In this document: positions 12,332-23,415 of the stretch, one piece after another | How the letters are laid out: each line of letters opens with the position of its first letter | Position numbering within the stretch: the stretch's first letter is position 1 | NCBI GenBank assembly: GCA_950097015.1 | Contig: CATNEN010000030.1 | Location: 1,101,001-1,165,000 of the forward strand | Length of the DNA: 64,000 bases | DNA from: Macrostomum hystrix | Taxonomy: Eukaryota > Platyhelminthes > Macrostomidae | Reading direction: 5' to 3' | Translations under genes and position numbers: made by a program | The notes under the pieces: generated by a model | Databases searched by the model: none | What the model was told of the DNA's origin: nothing | What the model saw: only the letters and a program-made list of their open reading frames with translations

Positions 12332-15300
12332 ATGACCTCGGTTGGCTCGGACGGCCGCGCCTCGGCTGCGGCAGCCAAGATCGGCACATCAGGGACGAGC
12401 AGAGGACAGCGCAGCGCACGCCGTCGCACTGAGCGGCGACGTGAGCGCAACCGGCGTGGGCGACTTCGCGGTGCTTCAAGACGCCAGTTGCCCCCGGTCT
12501 CTGCCGCTTCTGAATCGGATCCGCCGGGTGGCGCCGGGGACCGTGAGGCCCAACGTCATCGGGCCCTAGCCGTACCAGGTGGTCGCCTCAGGCTCGGCAC
12601 GCTGAACTGCCGGACCCTGAAGGCCCCCTGGCGTCGCACTCTGCTCGTCCAGCTGGCCCACGACCTACAGCTGGACCTCATAATGCTGCAGGAGGTCTCT
12701 ATTGTGGCGGAGCCAGGCCTTCAAAATGAGGACCTTGGAGCCGGATGGAGCCTCTTGTACACGTCGGCAGACGGCCGCGGGCGTGGCGGCGTCGGCGTGC
12801 TGATCGGACCGCGCCTTCGGCAGAGCGTGCACTGCGCCCCACTCTCCCCGCGTCTGCTGCGGGTTGACCTGCGCCTGCGCACTCGCTGCATTCGGCTCTT
12901 CTGCGCGTACGCCCCTACGGCTGCCCACCCGGATGAAGCTCTCGCCTTTTTCGAGTTTCTGGCCGGACAGCTGGAAGAGGTGCCAAACCGCGACACGCTG
13001 GTGGTGCTCGGAGACCTAAACGCAGTTCCACGTAGGTCCGAACGATCGCCTTTCGTTACGGGACGCGAGAACGCCAACACGGATGCGCTGGAGGACCTAC
13101 TAGAACGGCTGGACCTGATGTCAATTAACACCCGTTTCCGCAAGCCACCGGCCCGCCTGGTCACCTTCGCGGGCTGCAAGAGGAGACGACGGAACGCTCG
13201 AGGACGGAATGCCACGAGGCGGCTGGCGCAACTCGATCATGCGCTGGTCCGCGCTCGCGAGCACCGCCGCGTCATCAACTGCGACACCATGGCTCCGCTG
13301 GCTCTCCGGTCTGACCACCGACTCCTGCTCTGCGACCTGCGGCTCAACGACCCGCTCTACCGACCTCCGAAGCAGCGGCCACGGCGCTACTATCGTGCCT
13401 TGTTGGACTCCCGCGTAAAGTACCAATTCGCGGGCGCCTTCGCTGGCGCGCTTGGAAACCAGCGCGAAGCGGAGTACGCCGACATCAGCACTGCCGTGAG
13501 AACTGCAGCTGAGAAGACGGTCCCGCTGATGCGACCGGCGGAGCGGACGCAGCCAGTCTGGCAGAGCGATCCAACGATCAGGCAGGCGCGGCTAAAGATC
13601 GAGCGACTCCGAAGATCCCGACGGCCCACTGGTGACGCCGAGGAGGCGCTCGCGCGTCTTCTGGACACGCGGCAGCAGGCCGCAGTCGACGACGCCATCC
13701 AGTCCATCACAGCAGCTGGCCCCGACGTGAGGAGCCGCGCAGTGTGGACGGCCGTTCGGACCCTTACGGGGCGCAAGAGGCGTGTGGCGCTAAATCTGGC
13801 CGGCGACACTCCGGAGGAGCGCAGGAATGAATTGCGCGACTTCTTCGCCGGCATTGTAAACGCACCCTCGCCCCCGCTGCCAGCCAGTTTCGCACTGCCG
13901 ACGGACACGGCCCTGCCAGCTGAGGAGGATTTTCGCACCAGCCCAGTCACTGTGGAGGATGTTGTACGGTTCGCTCGGAGAACATCTGGCGGCAAGGCGC
14001 TCGGCCCCGACGAGGTTCCGGTCGAGGCGCTGCGGCTCCGCTGTGTGGCTTCCCAAGTCACAAGCGCCATGAACCGCGTGCTCGCCGGCGCCCCTGCGCC
14101 CACCGAGTGGACCGTAGCACACATCGTGCCGATCCCGAAGAAGGCCGGGACAACGCGGAAAGAAGATCACCGCGGGATCTCGCTTATGTCCTGCACCGCA
14201 AAGCTTTTCAACCGACTGCTTCTCGATCGCCTGCAGTCGGTGCTGGACCCGTACCTCCGTTACGAGCAGAACGGGTTCCGGCCACAGCGCGGTACAGTAA
14301 CCCAGATCCTCGCACTCCGCCGTGTCATCGAGGAGGCGCGCATCCGCCAGTCAACGCTGATCGTCGTGTTTGTCGACTTCCGCAAGGCGTTTGACTCGGT
14401 GTCGAGGGCCGCGCTTCCACTAGTCCTTCGTGCCTACCGGGTCCCAGAGCAGCTAGTCGCCGCTGTCATGTCGCTGTATCGCGACACGCGCGCTGCTGTT
14501 GTTACGGCGGACGGCCTGTCCGACCTGTTTGCCACCTCGTCAGGAGTGCTGCAGGGCGACACGCTGGCCCCGTTCCTCTTCGTGCTTCTCCTGGACTGGG
14601 TGCTTCGGACTGCGCTCCCCTCGGCTGAAGACGGCTTCCTGCTACGCAGACGCATCGGTCGCCGCCACGATGAGAAGCGCCTCAGTGTGCTTGGCTACGC
14701 CGACGACCTCGCCCTCTTGTCCTCGACTGTCGAAGGTGCCCAGCGCCAGATTGACAGGTTGGCTGAGGTGGCATCAAGCGTCGGCCTAGTGATCAACACG
14801 CTTAAGACCGAGGTGCTGACCGTGCCGGCCGACATCCCAGCGGACCTGACGTGCCGCGGCGCAGACGGGCAGATCATCTCGCTCGCACGCTGCCAGCGCT
14901 TCACTTACCTCGGCGGTCTGGTGCCCAACGTGGAAGACGACATCCGGCGGCGCAGAGGACTCGCATGGGCGGCCTACCGTTCGATCCGGGCCGTCCTCCA
15001 GTCCACAGCGCTGCCTGACCGCCAGAGGGCTCGGCTGTGGCAGGCGGTGATCGAGACCGTCCTGCTGTACAACGCCGAGTCGTGGACGCTGACGGCTACG
15101 CTGGAGCGGCAGCTGGACTCGGCGCACTCGGGGCTGCTCCGTGCGGCCTTTCAAGCTGACGAGAGCGTCGGGACGGAGGCTCTGTACGAGAGAGCTCAGC
15201 TGCAACGCCCGTCCACCATCCTGCGCCAGCGACGACTTCGACTAGCGGGCCACGTCATTCGGGCCGAAAGCTACTGCCGCCAGCCCGCCCAGGACGTCCT

Positions 15301-15445
15301 TCTGCTCACCCTGCAGGGCCCGTTCAGGCGCGGCCAGGCTCGGACCCGCCGCTACGTCGACTGCCTGCTGAGCGACGCCAGGGCGCCCGACACTGCCTCC
15401 GGCGCGGACCATGTTCGCGCGCTGGCTCTGCGGCGCATCATTTGA
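12332..15445 (+). CDS. RTE-type LINE ORF: AP endonuclease plus reverse transcriptase
   Basis: A 1037-codon frame from the first ATG (12332); the frame is open further upstream only through the 5' tandem repeats. The N-terminus is basic and low-complexity. An apurinic-like endonuclease/exonuclease/phosphatase domain follows (LGTLNCRTLK, LIMLQEV, GDLNAV, LRSDHRLLL). The reverse transcriptase domain then shows EDHRGISL, EQNGFRPQRGT, VFVDFRKAFDSV, GVLQGDTLAPFLF and the catalytic YADDLAL near 14694-14708. Beyond it CQRFTYLGG is an RTE-like signature. The protein would nick target DNA and copy the element's RNA at the nick (target-primed reverse transcription, established for LINEs). No internal stop or frameshift is seen, so it may be active. 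Overlapping antisense frames reflect high GC content. Confidence 0.93.
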   Translation: MTSVGSDGRASAAAAKIGTSGTSRGQRSARRRTERRRERNRRGRLRGASRRQLPPVSAASESDPPGGAGDREAQRHRALAVPGGRLRLGTLNCRTLKAPWRRTLLVQLAHDLQLDLIMLQEVSIVAEPGLQNEDLGAGWSLLYTSADGRGRGGVGVLIGPRLRQSVHCAPLSPRLLRVDLRLRTRCIRLFCAYAPTAAHPDEALAFFEFLAGQLEEVPNRDTLVVLGDLNAVPRRSERSPFVTGRENANTDALEDLLERLDLMSINTRFRKPPARLVTFAGCKRRRRNARGRNATRRLAQLDHALVRAREHRRVINCDTMAPLALRSDHRLLLCDLRLNDPLYRPPKQRPRRYYRALLDSRVKYQFAGAFAGALGNQREAEYADISTAVRTAAEKTVPLMRPAERTQPVWQSDPTIRQARLKIERLRRSRRPTGDAEEALARLLDTRQQAAVDDAIQSITAAGPDVRSRAVWTAVRTLTGRKRRVALNLAGDTPEERRNELRDFFAGIVNAPSPPLPASFALPTDTALPAEEDFRTSPVTVEDVVRFARRTSGGKALGPDEVPVEALRLRCVASQVTSAMNRVLAGAPAPTEWTVAHIVPIPKKAGTTRKEDHRGISLMSCTAKLFNRLLLDRLQSVLDPYLRYEQNGFRPQRGTVTQILALRRVIEEARIRQSTLIVVFVDFRKAFDSVSRAALPLVLRAYRVPEQLVAAVMSLYRDTRAAVVTADGLSDLFATSSGVLQGDTLAPFLFVLLLDWVLRTALPSAEDGFLLRRRIGRRHDEKRLSVLGYADDLALLSSTVEGAQRQIDRLAEVASSVGLVINTLKTEVLTVPADIPADLTCRGADGQIISLARCQRFTYLGGLVPNVEDDIRRRRGLAWAAYRSIRAVLQSTALPDRQRARLWQAVIETVLLYNAESWTLTATLERQLDSAHSGLLRAAFQADESVGTEALYERAQLQRPSTILRQRRLRLAGHVIRAESYCRQPAQDVLLLTLQGPFRRGQARTRRYVDCLLSDARAPDTASGADHVRALALRRII

Positions 15446-15480
15446 CGCCGCCCCCCTGACGTTTGGGGCTTGCGTATTTT

Positions 15481-15499
15481 GTTGTTGTTGTTGTTGTTG
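15481..15499 (+). repeat. GTT microsatellite, 3' tail of the RTE element
   Basis: About six GTT units directly before the right target duplication. Confidence 0.9.
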
Positions 15500-15510
15500 T
15501 CATTTCTGCA
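15500..15510. repeat. Right target-site duplication of the RTE element
   Basis: TCATTTCTGCA, identical to 12192-12202. Confidence 0.85.
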
Positions 15511-16330
15511 ATTTGTCTTAATTCAGCCGCTGCTACGAGCTACTATTGAAACGCTTTGTGGGTCACCGACCCCGGTGATAGACAATAGCGCCGACCATTA
15601 AACACTTTTACGCTATAGTCGGTTGCCTAGGGCAATATGTAATATATGTAATATATCCGACAAATATTACACTAGATATAATGAAAAGAAATGAAAGAAA
15701 GCTCTGTAAACCATTTTTATCGCCTTAGACGTTCAGACACATTGTAGACTATTCTTTTCCTTTTATTTTATGTCTCATAATGCGACGTTCGTCTTCGACA
15801 TTTATAAGAGCGTTTGTTATATTCACTGACTATTTTACGACTTGAATATTTCTACGAGACGAAAGTATATGAACCCATTTTGCAGAGTGGGTACAAACTC
15901 ATTTTACGAGTAATAACTAAAATTAACTTAACCAGGTGATATTATCCTAATGTCAACATATTTTTTGTCTTGGTGCACAATTAATTGCCATGCCTTTTCC
16001 AGGACTCACTATCACACGTACAATTTCTTATTGTTCCAAATCCAACCTAGATGAGGTATGTGGCGCTTGTTTTAACGAATAAAACAAATACACTGAAGGT
16101 AAAACCAATAAAACCAAGAATAGCTTAGCACATGATTGCCCTAAAGCTCGACCACTCGGCAAAATATATTTACGAGTAGAATAATCTGCCTTGATAAATG
16201 TATACAACAGAATGCCAAGTGGAATGAAAACAAATAGATAAAGCAGTACTGTTAGAAAGCAGGACCATTCATCTAATATTTATAGAGCACCCACAGGATG
16301 CCAAACTAACGGTAGTAAGGTAAGAAAAGC
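15511..16330. other. Upstream region of ankyrin/cGAS-like copy A
   Basis: AT-rich sequence with no supported gene. A TATTTATAG motif lies at about 16276-16284, roughly 50 bp before the ATG of the ankyrin frame, and could be a core promoter element. This is weak evidence. Confidence 0.3.
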
Positions 16331-17512
16331 ATGAATCTTCACCTTGCTTGCAGAAACGGCAGCAGAGAGGCTGTGGAGGCGCTGCTGAAGTCGGGTGCAA
16401 ACCCGGACGCTCGCGACTCCATGGGACGGACGCCGCTGTGGGTGGCAAGCGAAAAAGGTTTCGTAGCTGCCATGGAGCCGCTGTTGAAAGCCGGGGCACA
16501 GGTGGATTGTGCACAGAGTGATGGAGCAACGCCAATTTTCGCGGCAGCACAAGGCGGTGGCGACGCAGCAGTGGCGAAGCTGCTGGATGCGGGTGCGAAT
16601 CCGAACATCCGGCGTCAGGATGGATGCGGGCCATTGCTGATCGCTACACAGACGGGACACGCGGGTGTCGTTTGTTGCCTGCTGGATGCTGGAGCTGAGG
16701 TCAACCTGAGACGGGGGGACAACTCGTCACCACTGCTGATATCGGCTCAATACGGGCAACAGAGTGTGCTAGAGATGCTACTAAATTCGGGACCTGATCT
16801 TCATCTACCGAACAGGAACGGCTCAGGCCCGCTCTATGCAGCCTGCTGTTTCGGCTACACTGCCGCAGTAAAAAAGCTGCACCTGGCTGGAGCTGAGGTC
16901 AACCAATGGAATAGCCTCGGCCTCACGCCTCTGCACAAAGGATCAGAGAACGGACACTCGGAGCTGGTGAATCTGCTGATCGAAATCGGAGCCCAAGTCG
17001 ACGCCCGAGATAACGTTAGAGCTACTCCGCTTCACTTAGCCGCCGAGAACGGACACGCGACTGTCGCACAGACTCTGGTGCGGGCGGATGCGTCTGTGAA
17101 TGCTCAGGACGATGCCGGAGACTCTCCGCTTCACAGAGCAGCGAGGAGAGGGCACGAGAAAGTAGTCTCCGTGCTTGTAACAGCCGGTGCCGACGTGAAC
17201 CTAGAGAACAATGCGGGCGACACTCCGCTAACTGTAGCAGCTGGCCACTGTACCAACTCTGAGATTCTCAGCCTTCTAGTGCCTAACTCATTGACCAAAA
17301 ATATCGAAATGGGATTGACAGCCGCTTTTTTCTTTGGACTCGAAGAAAATGCCCTACAATTGCTAAGCATGCTCAACATGGACGCGAAAGCTCTCCGGCG
17401 CATTTTACCGAGCTCTTGCGCCCAACTGGCCACCGAGTGTCTGCGTCGCATCACTACGCGTATTCGACGCCGATCCAGCTCACCATCATTTTCATTAGCT
17501 GATGTAGAGTAG
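16331..17512 (+). CDS. Ankyrin-repeat protein or N-terminal exon of a cGAS-like receptor gene (copy A)
   Basis: A 393-codon frame from ATG to TAG. About ten 33-residue ankyrin repeats run from the N-terminus to about residue 320, with the usual G-TPLHLAA-GH---V--LL--GA--N core (for example ATPLHLAAENGHATV). A non-ankyrin tail of about 70 residues has an Arg/Ser-rich end. Ankyrin repeats are protein-binding scaffolds. The nucleotidyltransferase frame begins about 110 bp downstream on the same strand, and copy B has the same order, so both may be exons of one gene. A donor at 17503/17504 (GAT|GTAGAG) is one option, but I could not fix the junction. The start is uncertain because copy B has a longer N-terminus. 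It could also be a stand-alone ankyrin gene. Confidence 0.75.
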   Translation: MNLHLACRNGSREAVEALLKSGANPDARDSMGRTPLWVASEKGFVAAMEPLLKAGAQVDCAQSDGATPIFAAAQGGGDAAVAKLLDAGANPNIRRQDGCGPLLIATQTGHAGVVCCLLDAGAEVNLRRGDNSSPLLISAQYGQQSVLEMLLNSGPDLHLPNRNGSGPLYAACCFGYTAAVKKLHLAGAEVNQWNSLGLTPLHKGSENGHSELVNLLIEIGAQVDARDNVRATPLHLAAENGHATVAQTLVRADASVNAQDDAGDSPLHRAARRGHEKVVSVLVTAGADVNLENNAGDTPLTVAAGHCTNSEILSLLVPNSLTKNIEMGLTAAFFFGLEENALQLLSMLNMDAKALRRILPSSCAQLATECLRRITTRIRRRSSSPSFSLADVE

Positions 17513-17600
17513 GTGGTTCTATAATTAAATGATATGACAAGCACAATTCGCCACAATAACTTGAAAAAACAGGGCTTTAAAGTCCATGCAATTTATTCAG

Positions 17601-20600
17601 ACTCGAGCAGCCCAACAGCCAGTTCAGCGAGCAGTTGTCCGAGGCCCTCAGGCACGCCGGGTTCACCAGAGAAGGCGCAATCGCTCAGCAGGCCCAGGCG
17701 GACATACTCCAGGACATCGTCCGAAGGATCAAACCAAACATCTGCATCAATGTTGTCGGCAGTTTCAGTGAAGGCTGGGGAAGCTCATTGAAGAGCCTGG
17801 ATGGTCAGATTGACGAAGACTCTGACATCGACTACACCGAGATTCTGCCAGTTGAGCTGCACATAGCTGATTATTGCAAGTGCCAATCGCCAGATCCAGA
17901 TAACCTGCTCAGCTATGAAGGAGGATATTCTCGATTCCGAACAGCAGGCAAGTTTCTTATCGACCAATTGCAATTATATAGACCTGAGTAAAATGTGTAG
18001 ACTTGGATATGCTGCAGAGTAGACTGTGGCGAAGTTTTCCTGGTGGTATCTCGGCTTGACCATAGACAATATTTAAGATCATTGAACCCCCTGCCCATAC
18101 AATTTCAGCCACGAACCCGAGCAATCCCCAGCTGAGGACGTTGCAGTCGCCTGCCATGGACTATGTCAACGCACTGCGCACCTGCTGCTACCCAGACATT
18201 CCTGCCTTGGCTCCTGGTCGACCTACACACATTCCCCCTGAGCTGCTTAAACAACTGAGGTTCGAGCTCCAACATTCATTGTGCCACCTCGTCCGAGCGG
18301 CGCCTCCCGGCAAAGAGGGCGAGTGGCTCCGGCTGAGCACGACCTTCCTGGAGAGGCGGATGATCCGAGGATTCAACACAGAGCAGGGCCAGCTGTTCGT
18401 CATCCTGAAGTTCCTCATCAAGCGACACCTCTCCAACACGGTGAGCGGACTCAAGACCTACGTGGCCAAGACTCTCTTGTTCCGCATGGTGGACGAGACT
18501 CCGGCGAGTGATTGGCGAGCCGACAATCTGCTGCAGCTGACCAGGCGAGCTCTGCAGATTCTGCTCGACGGCCTGCAGCAGGGCGGAGAGCACGAGTGCC
18601 TGCGACATTTCTTTGCTCCCAGGGCCGCCGTGTATCTGCGCAGCGGCCACTCGGCAAAGAGCGACGTCATTGAGGCCGTGAGGAGCAGCATGAACGACCT
18701 GCGGCAGCCTCTGATGAAACTCATGGAACAGTTGGTACCGATCAGCGACTCGACTTTCGCGCCATTTCACCCATTTACTATGACACCTGCCATATATGAT
18801 CTGCATTCCTTAAGCTCTAATATTGACTTGCTGGACCTATATCACGTTGTGTGGACTGTTTTTCGAGACTTGGCAGGTGACTCTTTTCCGTCTATTTCGC
18901 TAATCGAATGCATCCCGGAGTTTGCGTTCTCAGCCCGAGAGAGCCTTAAAGCCATGGCTCAACTGAAGTTGGGCCAGAAAGATGCTGCTCTGCAAACGCT
19001 TAAAGCTGCCGTGCATCACAAAGTGAGCAAATGGGCTGTCAAGGCCCAGCAGAATGTGACAGTGGGGGTGGTGACTGCTGAGTTATGGCTTAAGTTCAAG
19101 AACAGTGACGCCAACTATCGCTTCTGCTTCCGCTACGACAGGCGACCCGAGCTGAAGTTCCTGTCTGAGTTAGCAAGAATCAACTTTCCTCTGAAAATGT
19201 TGTTCTACGCCAATAGGTTCTATATGAACTTCGATGCTTTACTTAAGTGGCTCTGCTTGGAGCTCATTCCGACGGACGCCCTGGTTCCATCCAGACGTTG
19301 GTTTGACGACTTGCTTCACGAGCCGCATGTCGACGTCCCCGACCTTGCGCTGGCTTTGCGCTTCTGCACAGACGCGGGCATTCTGGCCAGAATCATTCAT
19401 CGAGAAAGGAGCGTCATCGCCACCTTGCCGTCTGTTCGGCAGATGCTGGAGGACTGCATGCGTCGACTTGTGAGTTCAAAAGTTAAATGGCTCTCTTGAA
19501 AATATATACAGAACCTGCTTGGAGCGCTTAGTTTGACATAAACTAGTCAATATGGAAGGAGATGCTGGCTTAAACATTGCAAGATAATTTTAATCATATA
19601 TCCTTCAACCAAGAATGTCCTCTAAGTCACGCACCGATGCCGGCGAGGAATGCTGCGAATGTGGCGGTCTAGTCGCTGCTGTGGAATTCGTTGTAATTTT
19701 CCTGCTAGCTCAGCACAGCACCTTGCTGCTGCTCCCAATGTTGACCTTAATGGGTTTAAGTTCTGGCCTAATCGGCACGTCAAATAGCACAGCTCGCCTG
19801 CTCAAGTCATATGTAGCATCGGTTTGGTCACACAGCCTCTGTGCACCAGGGCATTGTCCAGCTGCAGGACGGTGCCAACAACTAGGTTTATCAGCGGTTT
19901 CATAAAACGGCTGCAGCAATTCTGAACAATTAATTGAGTTGACAAATCTCTCTTGCGCAGAACTAGCTCGCTACGATTCCAAGTTCAAATGGCTCATTGA
20001 CGTGAGCCAAGGTGCAGCCTGATTGGCCGGCCATTCCCTAGAAAGCGCTCCTGCAACCCTACGATGTTCCAGGTTGTCATAGTTTGAAGAAGATAATGGC
20101 TGTGTGATTCACGAACCCCCTTTGATTCAGTAAACACCAACGCTTTCTAGCAGGGTGATTTTTATGAGTATTTAGGGCAGTTTATATCAGCAGGGGGTCG
20201 GTGGCAGAGCGGTTAACGCGTTTGCCTCTCGCACCAATGTCCCTAAGCTCAATTCCGCGGCGAGACATTTTTTTGAGGCGCAGCCACGGAGCTTGTCGTG
20301 CAATTACTGCCTTTGAGGGCCAAATCCAAGGCAGAGTGAAAGTGTACACTGCCTGACGATGAGAAAGTCGCAGCAGATGTATAATACATCCCTGTGTGAG
20401 CGTGTGCCTGCGTACAGTATCTGAGTGCGTGTGTGCTCAGGAGTCAGCGAAATGGGCAGAATTGCCTCCTCGCAGGCTGCGGGTCTAGTGTCACAAAATG
20501 GTGCACCATTACCCACAGCCCTCCTGGAATTATTATTTTGTTAGTATTGTTTCAGCAGCCTTTACACCTGCACCCACTGCAGCCCAATCTGAAGGAGTGC

Positions 20601-20723
20601 TGCATCCGTCGGACACTGATGGTCGTGAGTCGCCAGTTGCGCCTGGACACGCGCTGCAGGCGAAGGCGGAGGCGAAGCGGCCGTTTACGCGAGATGCCAC
20701 CTGAGCTACCCTGTGGCAGGTGA
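17601..20723 (+). CDS. Mab-21/cGAS-like nucleotidyltransferase (copy A), spliced
   Basis: At least three exons. Exon 1 (about 17601-17987) carries the nucleotidyltransferase core: GSFSEGWGSS at about 17758, then DSDIDY with the paired aspartates at 17824 and 17830. It ends at a GTAAAA donor. The main exon (from roughly 18109-18137 to 19469) begins with MDYVNAL, whose Asp (18159) fits the third metal-binding residue. The Mab-21 helical domain follows (EWLRLSTTFLERRMI, QLFVILKFLIK, LKTYVAKTLLF). Its donor is CTT|GTGAGT. The last exon is 20583-20723 (PNLKECCIRRTL to ELPCGR, stop), very Arg-rich. Family members, cGAS included, make cyclic dinucleotides or related signals on nucleic-acid sensing; activity here is inference. 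The exon 1/2 junction is unresolved because phases do not match at the obvious AG. No frame break is seen otherwise. Confidence 0.78.
20193..20545 (+). mobile_element. tRNA-derived SINE, best-preserved copy
   Basis: The head contains an A-box-like TGGCAGAGCGGTTAACGCG (20202-20220) and a B-box-like AGCTCAATTCCGC (about 20246-20258), with the spacing of a tRNA gene and a Ser/Leu-like D-arm. A unique body of about 280 bp follows. It includes GTGTACACTGCCTGACGATG and GGAGTCAGCGAAATGGGCAG and ends AATTATTATTTTGTTAG. It lies in the last intron of the Mab-21-like copy A, just before the acceptor at 20582. ATCAGCAG before and TTCAGCAG after may be remnants of a target duplication. Confidence 0.88.
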
Positions 20724-20736
20724 AGAGAGCGACTGA

Positions 20737-20742
20737 AATAAA
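20737..20742 (+). promoter_or_regulatory. Polyadenylation signal AATAAA after Mab-21-like copy A
   Basis: AATAAA begins 14 bp after the stop codon of the last exon, implying a very short 3' UTR. Confidence 0.55.
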
Positions 20743-22386
20743 ATAGTTTGACAAACTCCGCCGTGTTACTAAATGGTCAAAGACAAATTATGGAAAATAA
20801 TTACTGTTTATCAGTAAATCAAGTCAAGTAAGTCTGTTGGATTGAATGATCAGACAGCCAATCAGATTTTGTGGATGGAGTGACTTCTTAGACAATAGGA
20901 TTTGCAAGATGTTAGTCTTATCAGTTTTTTGTATAGAATTAGAAAATCAATGGCCAAAGAGGCCATTTCCGCTCTTTTTTCGTTTCTTTGAAATCCTTAA
21001 AAACTCAAAATCGCTTTGTGATTTGATGATTGCTAGTAGTTTAATAATTTGATATCATTTTATGTAAAAAAGATTAGATTTTGAAAATCTGAGCACTTTA
21101 AATTATGTCAAATTATTTTCATTTCAGGCCAACATGCTTTCACATTACAGTCACATTACTATTCTTTTACATGTGCAAGCCCTTTTGAGAATAAAGATTT
21201 TCATTAATTCCATTTTGAAAACTTGAACACAGAAGCAAAAGAAAACAGAAAATTGTAAAGTTCTTCTTTGTCGGCTTATGATAGAAATTTGTTACTGTAT
21301 TTTATAAGAAATACAGATTTATAAATCTATATTTCTGTATCAATATCTAGACGTCGCCAGGGCACTCGTATATGATTTGAGCGTGGGCCTGCGTTGGGTT
21401 CTTTTAGTCAGAAAAAGTCAAACTTGACAGTTGAGCAGCGGGGAATTGCCCCCCCACACTGAATTTTTTTGTGCTGCACCCGAACGGAACAACGCAAGCA
21501 CACGAACTAGCTCTTCAGACAGTCGAGATATTCAATGTTTCCGGCCGAAGGTCAAATTTTTCCCATAAGAGCTAGTGTATTTGATACACCCATATACACA
21601 GATTAGCACTGCGCCTCAGTGCAGCCTTGCCAGGCCTTCAAAATTTATCAGCATGTCACCCGAATGTGGCTGCATCACCTCCATCATCGGTGGCACCTAC
21701 CTTTATCTAGACGGATTTGCTGGACCTTCAAAGGCTACAACAGGTAGAAATAGGCCACAACGGACACCCTGACACGAATTTCTCCAATTTCACTGATCAA
21801 GCCTAAATATTAGGCGCAGCTCAACCACAGGACACCATCGCATAGTCTGTCAACCAATCAGTCATCACCCAACACTGTTAGCATTCAGGCGCTGCCAAAA
21901 AAGGATCAGGGGGTGAATTCCACTTGGTATAAAAACGGGCGGCAAAATGGCTTGGCAGTCCTACAGTTAACACGTTGGATGATCTTCAAACAGTTGTTTT
22001 AATTCTAGAAGACAAGAAAATACATTTAACAAATACAAAGACCTAAAAAAATTTTGTTTATCAAATTGAGTATTTCTTTTATTTTTTTACGCATTCTGCA
22101 GATGTATAAATCTGTATAATCCATCGGAAAAAACTAATCTAAACGGGGTAATCAACCTGACAATATGCATGACCGCACCGACAATACATGGAATGAAGCA
22201 TAAAAAGCGGAATAGTTATATAAACTAAAGTACAAAGAATAAAGCAAACAAATTATTTCTATGATCAAGTAGCAATGAACTATACACATGAACAAAACAT
22301 TGGCTTCATGACCAAAAGCGAAAAATCCGATTTCGGTTATTTTCCATCAATCAGAAGGGTCGGATCTGGCAAAATGCGATCGCACA
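20743..22386. other. Spacer between the two convergent cGAS-like loci
   Basis: AT-rich, 1.6 kb, with no supported gene. A CCAAT box (ACCAATCAG, about 21853) followed about 80 bp later by TATAAAAACGGGCGG (about 21930) looks like a core promoter, but no convincing reading frame follows it. A short frame at 21575-21772 has no recognised domain. Confidence 0.4.
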
Positions 22387-23148
22387 TCACCTGCCACAGG
22401 GCAGCTCAGGTGGCATCTCACGTAAACGGCCGCTTCGCCTCCGCCTTCGCCTGTAGCGCGTGTCCAGGCGCAACTGGCGACTCATGACCATCAGCGTCCG
22501 ACGGATGCAGCACTCCTTCAGATTGGGCTGCGGAAGGGCACGCAGTTCGTAAAGCAAGACAAGTATTTTTTTTACCAATAATACAACTGAAAATGCGGAG
22601 GTAAAAAAGTAGCCAGGTAACTGCTAAGCTAACGAACATTGCAGCAGAATAAGTCGTCAGACAGGAATTCCCTGCCATCATTTATCTACTTACAGTAGCA
22701 GATGCGTTCTAATAACAGCCTTACTTAGTAGCTATTAATATTACCTCTCCCTAATTTCTTTACGTGAGGGCTCACCAGGCGACGCATGCAGTCCTCCAGC
22801 ATCTGCCGAACAGACGGCAAGTTGGCGATGACGCTCCTTTCTCGATGAATGATACTGGCCAGAATGCCCGCGTCTGTGCAGAAGCGCAAAGCCAGCGCAA
22901 GGTCGGGGACGTCGACATGCGGCGCGAAAAGCAAGTCGTCAAACCAACGATGTAAATCGACTTGCGCTTCCTCTGGAGCGAGCTCGAGAAAGAGACTTTT
23001 TAGAAAAGCGTCAAAGTTCATGTAGAAGCGGTTGCCGTAGAATTGCATAGGCAGAGGAAAATTGTCCCTTGTAAACTGCGGTAGAAACTTCAGATCGGGC
23101 CGCCTGTCGTAGCGGAGAGTGAACCGGTAGTTTGCGTCACTACTGGTT

Positions 23149-23152
23149 TGAT
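23149..23152. repeat. Left target-site duplication of the Gypsy element
   Basis: TGAT, matched by TGAT at 27757-27760. Confidence 0.75.
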
Positions 23153-23413
23153 TGTAACCGTCTTAAAGGCTACAACTAAGAAAGGCAGATGTTTGCAGTG
23201 GAACGTAAGATAGGACGTTATGCCTTAGCGGTCTCGCCCGGCTAAGACTTCTGGGCTTGAGTGACTGTATTTATGTGTCAGCATTAACCATAGACAAGAG
23301 GATATTATATGCGCTCTATATTAGGGGCTTTGCTCTAAAGTCTAAGTAACAAGTATGTAAGTTAACGGTGCTGAAGCTTAATATCGCTTGAAACTAGAAC
23401 TGCTGCTGCTACA
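23153..23413 (-). repeat. 3' LTR of the Gypsy element
   Basis: On the minus strand it starts TGTAGCAGCAGC and ends GACGGTTACA. It appears identical over all 261 bp to 27496-27756. Confidence 0.95.
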
Positions 23414-23415
23414 AA

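Larger units (their letters stand above)
12203..15499 (+). mobile_element. Full-length RTE-type LINE retrotransposon
   Basis: A 3.3-kb element bounded by a perfect 11-bp target duplication. The 5' leader (12203-12290) contains about four tandem copies of AGCCATTATATTTGCAG. One long reading frame follows. The 3' end is a short GTT microsatellite (15481-15499) in place of poly(A), as is usual for the RTE clade. The short 3' UTR, the intact frame and the perfect duplication suggest recent insertion. Base composition is strikingly GC-rich compared with the AT-rich flanks. Confidence 0.88.

Noticed and set aside
12665-15205. Antisense and alternate-frame ORFs inside the RTE element
   Set aside because: They result from high GC content. 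Only the long plus-strand frame carries endonuclease and reverse transcriptase motifs.
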